Positions 55,711 through 64,000 of a stretch of 64,000 bases of DNA are shown in pieces (the first letter of the stretch is position 1; each line of letters opens with the position of its first letter). The notes beneath the pieces were generated by a model. The model worked only from the letters and a program-made list of their open reading frames with translations, was not told the origin of the DNA and searched no databases. The DNA is taken from positions 1,054,001-1,118,000 of the forward strand of contig JAWZYV010019969.1 of NCBI GenBank assembly GCA_038373885.1, written 5' to 3'. The translations under genes were made by a program, and so were the position numbers. The DNA is from Cheiracanthium punctorium (lineage: Eukaryota; Arthropoda; Arachnida; Araneae; Cheiracanthiidae).

Positions 55711-56165
55711 AAAGTGTGTCCCAAAAAATTTACGCAACATTTGAATTAAGTAGAAAATTAATTTAGTGTTCGTAACCAAGGAGGGGAAAACAATAAGACA
55801 GCGGACAGTTTAGGGATAGTACAAATGCACCACAGTACGAAAGAACAACGAGTTTTCATTATAGAACAACATTCAAAAATAATGAAAGTTCGAATCATGA
55901 TGATTTTGATAATGAATGATGAGAAAGAATATGTGATTTAACACCACTGGGTTACTTCTTTGGGGATATTCGAAGTCAAATGTGTATGTCAAACAGCCCA
56001 CATCCATCTGTACATTGTAGAAGGATGTGCCGAGGACTCAACGCGGCATTAACGAAAATCTGTAAAATTTATTCGTAATAAGCCAGAGAATTTCGACAAA
56101 AGAGTGCGTATGCGCCAGCATTGGCATGGAGGTCATTCGCCCAATGCGGCATTCCATATGTAACC
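55711..56165 (+). pseudogene. Deleted DUF4817-associated transposase
   Basis: The segment opens AAAGTGTGTCCCAAAAAATT, a TIR-like tip of this family. An ATG at 55825 gives MHHSTKEQRVFIIEQHSK, the start of the DUF4817 helix-turn-helix domain. About 40 codons later the frame reads CDLTPLGYFFGDIRSQM, which corresponds to SPDLTPLDFFLWGYxKxxVY near the C-terminal end, so most of the catalytic core is deleted. After two stops and a frameshift it ends NFDKRVRMRQHWHGGHSPNA, the family's last block. It is a nonautonomous, dead copy. The frame reported from 56126 overlaps its end by chance. The other remnant of this family is at 10.5 kb, opposite strand. Confidence 0.7.
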
Positions 56166-56198
56166 ATGTCCTATGTACTTGTGTGAAAAATGTAAGAA

Positions 56199-57313
56199 AA
56201 TCTGAAACATTTTCAGATTTTAAATACGCACTAAAGTGCTACATATTAAAAGCCTATCATAATTTATGCTCCGTACCTATTTTTCATCCTTATTCCAATA
56301 ATTTGGAAAGTGTATCATTATTCATCAGTGTGCCTTACTTTTCTTCCTTGTTCAATAAAACACATCTTTGGAATCGAAATCTATCTTAAAATCGCCTACT
56401 AAAACTTTTTTACAATCTTCGCCCAGTATATTCCAACTATAGTTCATCGTTTTAAATATTCCTTCGAATGTGCATCATAATCCTGAGTGTACCGTGTTTG
56501 TATTTCTTCCGTTGATTCCAACTTTAATGCCCAGACTCTGGCCAAGGTGGAGATAGTCTGTATTTATATGGCAATTGTAATTTAGATTTAAAATGGTGAT
56601 TTGGAACAACATGTAAGTACAGCATTTCATTACTTATTTATTTATTTTGGGTTACCAATTAATTTAGTTTTAATAATTAAGTGTCTTCAAAGTTCTTAAC
56701 TGGTGCGTTTATCGCTAATTTGCCCAATTAATTTTCATCTAGTTCTTTGGGAGCGTTGAAACTTGTGCATAACTCCTAGAGACCCATGACTGCAAAGCTT
56801 TCCAAAGTGCGGCGATTTTTTAGGTTGGCGAGAGTGGGGGTGGTAAAATAGGAATCGACTCTTTCTTGTTAAATAAAACACATCTTTGGAGCCGAAATCT
56901 ATCTTAAAATCACCTACTAAAAGTGTTTTACAACCTTCGCCAAGCATATTCCAACTATCCTGTACCATTTATATACTGTTTGGAATGGGCATTATAATCC
57001 ATCAGTGTGCCGTGTTCTTCTTCCTTCACATAACACTTACTTGGAATTGAAATCTATACTAAATCGCCTACCAAAATAGTTTAACAATTTTCTCCAGGCA
57101 TAGTCAAACTATACTACACCTTTTTGAACACCATTTGGAAAGTGTATCATAATCTTTGAGTGTACCGTATTTGTCTTGTCTGTTCCATAAAACACTTCTT
57201 CGGAATTGAAATCTATATTGAAATTGCCTACTAAAACTATTTTACAATCTTCACGAGGCATTTTCTAGTTTTAGTGTAAATTTATTATAAATCGTTTTGT
57301 TTTAAGTGCTAAA
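56199..57313 (-). mobile_element. Nonautonomous element E3 with endonuclease-derived repeats
   Basis: The left border AATCTGAAACATTTTCAGAT, then TTTAAATACGCACTAAAGTGCT, is almost the same as in E2. The right border is weaker: TTTTAAGTGCTAAAAATTTG. Four copies of the VGDF-I-F coding motif (minus strand) lie near 56366, 56889, 57040 and 57205. The spacings (523, about 155, 165) equal those of E2 once the 407-bp MITE is taken out. It begins right after the DUF4817 transposase remnant. Confidence 0.65.
56735..56968 (-). pseudogene. Endonuclease fragment in E3
   Basis: A 77-codon frame on the minus strand contains CKTLLVGDFKIDFGSKDVF, matching CKTVLVGDFNIEL of the E1 endonuclease. The Asn of the GDFN motif is replaced by Lys, which would abolish catalysis. 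The frame then leaves the domain and runs through other element sequence. There is no upstream TETW block or downstream TTR block. It is a non-coding repeat unit that happens to remain open. Confidence 0.6.
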
Positions 57314-58676
57314 AATTTGTGGAAACCCTAAATATGCGAATACCTACCATACCTCGCAATTTTTGAAGTGAAGCTGAACCTTTAGTTAAATTGCATAACA
57401 CGCCGTTCTTCATTATTTCTTCATGTCAGTTTTTTATAATTCCTATATCTTTTCAGCTTAGCAAGCTTTACTGAGCTTAACTGAAAGTGTCTTTTTATGA
57501 ACGTTTATAGCCCCCTTTTTTTAAATAAACTTTTATAGCACTAGCAAAGGCGTTTTATTTCGTTTTTTTTTTTTAACATATGATTTTTACAAAACACTGA
57601 TAAATTGCACTTCTTAAAAAAAAAAAAATGAATGCAACTGATAATTCGAAGCACTTCATTATTTTCGGATTGTAATCCCTTATTTCGATGTACAATACAT
57701 CTTACCTTAATATATTCAAAGTTTCCTGATCAGAAAATACCTATCGTTTAATTAATGGTATCTTCCTTAATTAAACGAAATGAAATTAATTGGGAGCTCT
57801 ACTTTATTTGCTTTCGTTCATGAAAATTAAATTGATTTTCGTTTAAGTAAATCCAATGCAAATCTGTAGGATAGAGCTTTTAATCCATCATTTCATTAAT
57901 TATAGATTTTATTTTTCTTAATAGTTCCATGAAAGATTGTTTTCTTCAGAAATAATGGATGATGCCTTTGCTGTTGTCCATGCTGATATTGAGTAAAGTT
58001 TTCTATTTCAATAAAGAACAGAAAATTAGCGTTACATTACTATCGCTCCAACAATAATTATGTATTTTATTAACCATGACTATATTATATATTATTCAAT
58101 AGGTTACTTAATTTCAAAACAAATTTAGTTTCCAGCTCCAGACATTGTAGTTGATGACACATCAATTTTTATTTTCATGAATATGAAATCGATAATCGCT
58201 AAGCGGTAATTGGTATAAAATCCAGACGAAATGTGATAAACGAAATGTGATACGAAACGGGGCTTGTGATACGAAAATAAGTCTTGGGTGAATACGCATT
58301 TGTTTGTAAAATAAAGAGAAGACTTTGAAGGAATATCCGAAAGCCAGAGCCATATTAAGTCATGATTGGTTCCCTAGGCTTTAAATTTATAATCCCCATC
58401 CCGCCTAAAATATTTGAACCCTCATCACGAATTTCTTCCCACTGTTTTCTATATTCCTAACAGGTCTCTCAGAGAATGTAATACAAGCCCAAACATAAGG
58501 ATTAATGAATAAATATAGGATAGGTCCTATCATATAAATATATAGAAATAGATAAAAATGTTTATGTTGACTCTAAATGGCTATGTTTATAATGGTAATG
58601 GTTATGTTGACTGTAAATGATTATGTTTATGTAAAGCTGTTTTCCTGTTCTGATCGCATGCCTACTCTCCACCAAC
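57314..58676. other. AT-rich; old repeat at 57665-57875
   Basis: 57665-57875 matches 3940-4145 in order and orientation. A GTTTATRATGGTWATG-like tandem stretch lies at 58558-58630 (about four short units with TTATGTTTATAATGG and TTATGTTGACTSTAAATG). The 63-codon minus-strand frame at 58162-58353 is unrecognised. Confidence 0.45.
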
Positions 58677-59115
58677 ACCTTCTAGATAGAAGACCTAACA
58701 CAACTAGACCTTTGACATCATTACTACACCTTCTCTATGGCGTCACTACAGTTGTAGTATATCTATTTAAAATTTCTGGTGCGTGTTACAATTATTAGCA
58801 AATATCTTAAATTAAAGATACCTTTCTGACCTTTAAAAATACCTTTCTGACAGGGGCGTAGCCAAGGGGTGGTTAGGGGGGTCATAACCCCCCATGAGGA
58901 ATTTTTTGACATACAAAATGTATATTCTTCGTTACATTATTACAGACATATACATATATATGAGTTGTAGTAATCGTAACCCCCCTATGAAAAATTTCTG
59001 GTTACGCCCCTGCTTTCTGATAAAAAATAATTCATTGTGATCTACTTCTGTATCATATTATACAATTAGTGAACGTCGAAAATTGGCATTTGTTGTAATA
59101 TTAATTTTTCTATCT
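58677..59115 (+). repeat. AGCCTAACAAC-MITE family, copy 4, interrupted
   Basis: CCTTCTAGATAGAAGACCTA resembles the left tip of the 52454-52860 MITE, followed by GACATCATTACTA, ATGGCGTCA, ATTTAAAATTTCTGGTG and AATTATTAGCAAATATCTTA as in that copy. hAT MITE copy D (58851-59012) is inserted at CTTTCTGA, so after removing it the homology continues with TAAAAAATAATTCATTGTGA. A TTAA element follows at 59119. Confidence 0.65.
58851..59012 (+). mobile_element. hAT MITE, CAGGGGCG family, copy D
   Basis: It begins CAGGGGCGTAGCCAAGGGG and ends TTCTGGTTACGCCCCTG. CTTTCTGA is duplicated exactly at 58843-58850 and 59013-59020. At 162 bp it is close to copies A, B and E. It interrupts an older repeat, so it is younger than that copy. 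Confidence 0.94.
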
Positions 59116-59118
59116 TAA

Positions 59119-59836
59119 GGTATCCGACTACGTTCGGAGACCATTTTCTTAAAATAACTAATATACAATATGCTGAATAGTTTTTTGGGTGTGTTTCAAA
59201 GAAAAAAAACTTTAAAAGGATAACAATTTATATCATAGCATGTATATTTATTGAAATAAATAAATTTATTGAAAATTTTAAAGAAAATTTCATCACATTG
59301 GATTAAATGTGTCACCAAAAATGCTTTTCAAAATAATCATATGCGGATTTGCATGCGTACTCATGTAACTGTTGTTAATGTAGCAGACCGCAGATTAAGT
59401 TGTATTTTTAAAACTTTCGGATTTATGATTAGTCCAGTATAGTTAATAAGCATTTTTCTCAAAATTCATTATATTTTCTGAAATGAAATACATATAAAAC
59501 ATAATAAAATAGAACTACAATAAAACCTGCGGTCTATTATACTCATAGGGGTCCAAGAAACATGCGTGATAAGTTAAATATCGTTCATTAGTTCTTTAGA
59601 AGTCATGTTTTTCGAATCATGTTTAACGGGTAGTAGCAGTGACTTTTTAATAAATGCATTTAAAGTTTTGAGAACCGGTCTCTTACTATTTAAATGGACA
59701 TAACTAGCATCTTAAAACACATGGAAATAAAATAAAAGCAGTTTTAGAATATCTAAGTGTGGGGCTTTACTTTGAAACAGTAAAACAAAAATGTAAATTT
59801 TTGCCAAAATTGACCTTTTCAACATAATCGGATACC
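59119..59836. mobile_element. DNA element with GGTATCCGA ends and TTAA flanks
   Basis: TTAA lies at 59115-59118 and 59837-59840. The left end GGTATCCGACTACGTTCGGA and the reverse complement of the right end GGTATCCGATTATGTTGAAA form an imperfect TIR of about 30 bp. The 718-bp interior is AT-rich and non-coding. TTAA targets suggest piggyBac-type transposition, but the tips start GG and not CCC, so the superfamily is uncertain. Confidence 0.65.
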
Positions 59837-59840
59837 TTAA

Positions 59841-61379
59841 ATTTAAAAAAAATAATAAAATAAAAAAACATATGTGTGAGAAAATTTAGCACAAAATAAT
59901 AGATATAATTTGTGTCGAAAGAAATAAACTGCGATGACATCTTATAAGACCTAATGATAACGTCAAAATTTTCAGAAAATGAATTATGAGATTTTATTTT
60001 CTTTTGCCCTCAATTATTAAAATACAATATTTTTGAGAAGTTAAAAAGGATGTCTTTGGCACACCACTATTCAGAGCTTGTAACTTAGAATTTGTAATTT
60101 ATTTTTGTACTGTTATTGTGTTAATAAATTTGACCTTTATGCCACTAAAAACTCTTCCCAATAAGCTGTATAATATTATTTAGAACGTTTCCTTTAAAAA
60201 ATTCAATTATTCGCATAATTATGAATATTTTATAAATTGACTCATTTCATCTCACTCCACCCTTTATATTAGAGTTTTACATTAATTTATGGGAACAAGC
60301 CATGCGAAAAATAATTTCATTTTCTCGCAATACGTTATACTGTGCTATTATCTCTTTATAATAGATGCACTTTTCGATATCAATAAATAAGTAAGAATAA
60401 CGGTGTTCAATCCTCCTTTTAATCAATGTTCTGTAACATGTATTGGTAGCGTCGTTATAATCCATTATATAACCAATATGCGCGAAACAAAATTTCTTGT
60501 GATTTCCCAAAATTATAAATATTTTTCCTAAAGTTTAATAAAATAAAATTACCTCAAATTATACTATTTAATTAAGACTTAATGAAGTATATCATAGTAA
60601 TTTACGCCTTTTCGTGCAAAATTATTAGATTACGATATTTTGAATGATTTTTTTAGTCTGAGATTAAAATTACATTAAATCCAAGTAAATTTGTCCCGGT
60701 GATCATCGAGTTCAAGAAAGTAAAGCACTTACTCAAATCCTCATTTACGCAATTATCTGTCATATCTATATAATTTCATTTGTAAAGAGGAGTTGCTTTC
60801 GTGGCATAACTTTTAAGCTTTTCTCGGAAAATTATCCAACATAAATTAAAAACAGCGTCATTTTAATTTAAGAATTGGGATACCGTATACAAGCGTGATG
60901 CCAAAGAAAAAAGTAATATATATTGTTTAAAACGAAAGCGAAAATTTAACCAGCTGTGTACGTGATATGCAAATATTAATAGTGCTCAACTTGCTTACAC
61001 TTTATATAATTTGGAAAGTAATTATAAAATCTTAGATATTATATTTCTACTCTGTAACTTTAAAAATTTCGTCAACAAATTTTATAGTTAAATACTTACT
61101 TAATTCTATTCTATTAATTCCCAGCCCATATCTGCCTGTTATTATCTTAGGTAAATAATCTTGTTTTACAGATTTTTATTGTATTTAATAAGTAAGTCTT
61201 GCAAGATAACGAAAGAGCATTATGGTGATTTCTTAACTTGATATCTGTAGTGATTCCACTCGAATTTCCGAATGTCTGGTCTTTATCAGGTGTTTAAATA
61301 CATTTTATTCAAATCAACGCATGCAGAGTTCAGACGCTCGTACCTTTCAAAAAATTTGCATGCATAGACTGCAGTGTAT
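59841..61379. other. No gene seen; AT-rich
   Basis: 59925-59950 (GATGACATCTTATAAG) may be a remnant of the right end of the interrupted MITE relative (compare GATGACGTCTAAGC at 52807), but this is weak. The minus-strand frame at 60277-60510 (77 codons) has no family I know. Nothing else found. Confidence 0.45.
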
Positions 61380-61945
61380 AAAAATACTTTTATGTATCCC
61401 TGTAAAAGAGTCTTATATATACCGAGAATCACGGCCTAGGGGGGTTAGGAGGGTCATAACACCCCCATGAGGAATTTTTTGCCATACAAAATGTATATTC
61501 TTCACTCCGTTATCAAATACATGTATGCATATATGTGAGTTGCAGTAGTCATAACCCCCCCTCCAAAAAAAAAATTCTGGCTACGCCCCTGACCGAGATC
61601 TATATAGCATGTAAAGCAATGACCTATAATACGTGGAGCTAATTTCATATCAATTGAATGCACCATATAGACGCTAACGTACTTTAAAGAATATGCGTTA
61701 ATAGGCCGTAATAAATGAGAATAATTTTTTGTAACCCTGTAAAAATACGATAAGCCTTACACGCGTCAAAATTCAAATAGATTGTGTGACGGTGGCCTTT
61801 TATATACATAAACATTTTAAACTTTGGTTAATGCACCATTTAGGCACCAGCACACATTAAATGATTTGCGTCCACAGGTCGTAATGCATTAGAATTACTT
61901 TTTGCGACCCCGTGGAAAAGGTATCAGTTCTTCAGACAATGAAAT
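61380..61945 (+). repeat. Diverged 173-bp tandem repeat interrupted by MITE copy E
   Basis: AATGCACCATWTAGRC at 61657 recurs at 61830, and CCCTGTAAAAATACGATAAG at 61736 recurs as CCCCGTGGAAAAGGTATCAG at 61909, giving a period of 173 bp. A third, partial unit (CCCTGTAAAAGAGTCTTATA, 61399) lies left of the MITE. The MITE is therefore younger than the tandem duplication. Confidence 0.6.
61429..61591 (+). mobile_element. hAT MITE, CAGGGGCG family, copy E (left tip decayed)
   Basis: The right tip is CTGGCTACGCCCCTG. The left tip has decayed to TCACGGCCTAGGGGGG. The flanks ACCGAGAA (61421-61428) and ACCGAGAT (61592-61599) match at 7 of 8. The internal GAATTTTTTGCCATACAAAA and TGTATATTCTTCACT match the other copies. 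Confidence 0.85.
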
Positions 61946-62098
61946 CTATGCAGTAATGCAAGATTAATAAAAATGATTAGCATTTAGTAACTGTACAGTA
62001 GTGCAACATTTTTTGTTAAAATTGATAAAAATATGTAAATGACTTTTTACATATTCTTAAAAATAATCAACGAAGTATAATTTTATGTTATTGTAGCC

Positions 62099-62293
62099 CA
62101 GGGGCGTAGCCAAGTGGGGGGGGGGGTTAGGAGGGTCATAACCCCCCATGCGAAATATTTGCCATACAAAATGTATATTCTTCACTACATTACTACACAC
62201 ACGCATACATATGTATTAGTTGTAGTAGTCGTAAACCCCCCCCCATGAAAAATTTCTACGGCTACAACAGGGCTAAAAGAGGCTACGCCCCTG
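62099..62293 (+). mobile_element. hAT MITE, CAGGGGCG family, copy F with extra inverted filler
   Basis: It starts CAGGGGCGTAGCCAAGTGGG and ends GAGGCTACGCCCCTG. TTGTAGCC is duplicated exactly at 62091-62098 and 62294-62301. It is about 30 bp longer than its sisters: near the right end an extra segment contains GGCTACAACAGGG (62260-62272), the reverse complement of the element's last bases plus the right TSD. Confidence 0.93.
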
Positions 62294-62301
62294 TTGTAGC
62301 C

Positions 62302-63385
62302 TCTTGTACAGTTTTTTAAAAATTATACAAATTTTTCTTATAAATGCAATTCGTTTTATGATTTTACATATATAATTCGTTTAAATGATTTTAAATAGAA
62401 AACAGCTCTTCAATTCAATAAACTAAATTTATCGGATGTTTAATAATTTGTTAAAGAAAACCACTGTCTTATTTCATGTGTATCTAATATTATTTCTTCG
62501 TGCGAACTCTTTATGAACTCTTTAACTCAGCGTGTTTATATTACATATTATGGTCTCACTTTATCCTCAATAAACGTTTACATTCAACAATTTCAGCGAT
62601 ATTCACTGTAGGAAATGATTTTTATGTTTAAGCAAATAATGAACTGAGATCTCTTTATGTTAACAAACGATTCGTTTATATCTCTTAGACTATAAACAGA
62701 CGATGCTTAAATGGGGCCTACTTAAGCTTCAAAATAATGGAGACTGTAGCTATGGTTTGCTAAATTACGAGATAGTTCAGATACTATCAGGAGAGATGAA
62801 GCACTATTGTGAGCTACGATATCTTTATAGAACATGAGGTAGATCAACTCCACCTACATGATGGAAAGCATAAAGTATTCCTTAGTGACATTATCTGTTT
62901 TGGGGATTCATTTCGAGATACATTTAGTTCGGAAATTTCTATGATAGAAGCAAATCATAAGATTAAAAGCAATCCTTTTTTTAAATTAGCGAAGTATTCT
63001 ATAAATATGTATGTGAGTAAACTTCCTGCAGAAACAAGCCTCGACTTTAAATAAGTGAATTACATCGCCTATGAAAATCTGTATTTTATTTATAAATAGT
63101 AAAACGGATATTATTATCTATCATTATATTCCTTAAAAAATAAATATCATCGACTACCAATAGACCCCTAGAACACTATAGACTCCTTTAAAAGCTTCAT
63201 AAACCACCAAGGGGTCCACCTGGACCCTGTTGGGAATCGCTGCGCCACACAAATTGAAATTAATTTGGCAAAAATTACTCTAATGACGTCTTTGAGAGTT
63301 TTGCAATCGGAACAACAACTATTCTCACACAATATCATAGTTTGGATTCAATGCGTTGATTTTTTTTAACTAAAGGAATTAATAA
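62302..63385. other. No gene assigned; one unmatched 81-codon frame
   Basis: The frame at 62809-63054 (+) has balanced acidic and aromatic residues (HEVDQLHLHDGKHKVFLSD early on). It begins at a GTG-extended start and could be an exon, but I do not recognise it and see no supporting splice acceptor. The rest is AT-rich. CAAGGGGTCCACCTGGACCC with GTTGGGAATCGCTGCGCCAC at 63208-63245 resembles a hAT-type tip, without a partner. Confidence 0.35.
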
Positions 63386-63411
63386 ATATTAGTGCCTTGT
63401 ACGTATCTAAT

Positions 63412-63479
<68 letters not shown>

Positions 63480-63511
63480 ATGTATATTAGATACGTACAA
63501 GGCACTAATAT
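63386..63511. repeat. Microsatellite enclosed by a perfect 35-bp inverted repeat
   Basis: ATATTAGTGCCTTGTACGTA continuing CTAATATACATACA-type sequence (63386-63420) is the exact reverse complement of 63477-63511. Between them lie (TA)n, then (TG)n, then (TATG)n. The frame at 63444-63656 (+) starts within the repeat and is not a gene. Confidence 0.93.
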
Positions 63512-63721
63512 CGGCTCAGTGAATTACTACGCTGACTCAAAGCTCACTTCAAAACGCTATCAACCCGTTAAAAATAAGCATTGTCTGCAGCGCAACTTTA
63601 ACATTTTGAAAGATGTAGTATACTGCGTAAGAATTCATTATAATTTTAAACTTTAATACCTAGAACAAACTTTTTCAAAACCAAAATGTTATCTTACTGT
63701 CAAATAGACTTCCCATACAAG

Positions 63722-63850
63722 TAAAGTAAATAAAAACTTTGTCAAAAACACACATAAGATGTTATAGGTAACAATTTTTGGCTGAAACGTACGTATCCTC
63801 TTACCTATAACATCTAATGTGTGTTTTTTACAAAGTTTTTATTTACTTTA
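63722..63850. mobile_element. Foldback element with 49-bp arms
   Basis: TAAAGTAAATAAAAACTTTG to GATGTTATAGGTA (63722-63770) pairs with 63802-63850 as reverse complement; I count two mismatches in 49 positions. The spacer is 31 bp. The whole is 129 bp and may be a minimal foldback MITE, with ends TAAAGTAAAT. No clear TSD. Confidence 0.85.
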
Positions 63851-64000
63851 TTGTTTAACACCAGTATTTTGAGTGTTTTTTCCGTTCCTATACACGTGTT
63901 AAACTGATTAATCAAAGGTTCATTTTATTAAACGCAACCATTCATGAACCTTTTTACAACATTTTTATTTATGCGAAACAATTATCTGCTAATAGAAATA
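63851..64000. other. No feature seen
   Basis: AT-rich sequence to the end of the window, with nothing recognisable. Confidence 0.6.

Noticed and set aside
63444..63656. 70-residue frame starting with repeated CV and MYV
   Set aside because: It starts in a (TG)n/(TATG)n microsatellite.
1..64000. CRISPR array, rRNA, riboswitch or bacterial operon
   Set aside because: The sequence is plainly eukaryotic; no regularly spaced identical repeats with unique spacers and no rRNA-like blocks were seen.

Overview
The window is AT-rich eukaryotic DNA. It looks like an intergenic stretch or long intron of an arthropod genome, with a chelicerate such as a spider my best guess; that guess rests on the mix of transposons and not on any host gene. 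I found no host gene I could name, no rRNA, no functional tRNA, no CRISPR array and no bacterial-style operon. Almost everything I can identify is a transposable element (TE) or a remnant of one.

The only clearly intact protein-coding gene is the 346-residue DD34E transposase of a complete Tc1-like element (41827-43235, minus strand), with matching terminal inverted repeats (TIRs) and a TA duplication on both sides. Broken coding remnants are: two mariner transposase 3' ends facing each other tail to tail (8.3-8.9 kb), a mariner pseudogene (33.7-34.2 kb), two remnants of a DUF4817-associated transposase (10.5-10.7 and 55.7-56.2 kb), a first BED-zinc-finger exon of a hAT transposase (39.67 kb), and an APE-type (EEP) endonuclease pseudogene (20.9-21.5 kb).

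Layout: 0-6 kb, SINE fragment, a foldback element and the first CAGGGGCG-type hAT MITE. 6.4-9.1 kb, a GC-richer open-frame block split by a hAT MITE, then the inverted mariner tails. 11.6-14.5 kb, a SINE, a 2.16-kb hAT-type element with a perfect 8-bp target-site duplication (TSD), and another hAT MITE. 15.7-19.8 kb, a second SINE type, duplicated repeat blocks and a degenerate minisatellite. 20-24 kb, foldback MITEs and the endonuclease pseudogene. 25.6-28.7 kb, a 490-bp direct duplication and older repeats. 28.8-35.6 kb, SINE, TTAA-type MITE, LTR-like segment, mariner pseudogene, and a repeat carrying many CTCF-like motifs. 38.7-46.2 kb, a dense stack of cut-and-paste elements with readable TSDs. 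46.3-51 kb, old repeats. 51-57.3 kb, two nonautonomous elements whose internal repeats come from the endonuclease. 58.6-62.3 kb, three more CAGGGGCG MITEs and a TTAA element. 63.4-63.9 kb, two hairpin structures.

The elements do not form a pathway. What they offer is order of insertion, because one often sits inside another: a MITE inside an endonuclease-derived element, a MITE inside a tandem repeat, a hAT end inside a foldback element. The two signals I find most unusual are tandem units copied from the endonuclease gene inside its own nonautonomous derivatives, and a 258-bp near-perfect hairpin in the middle of a piggyBac-like MITE.
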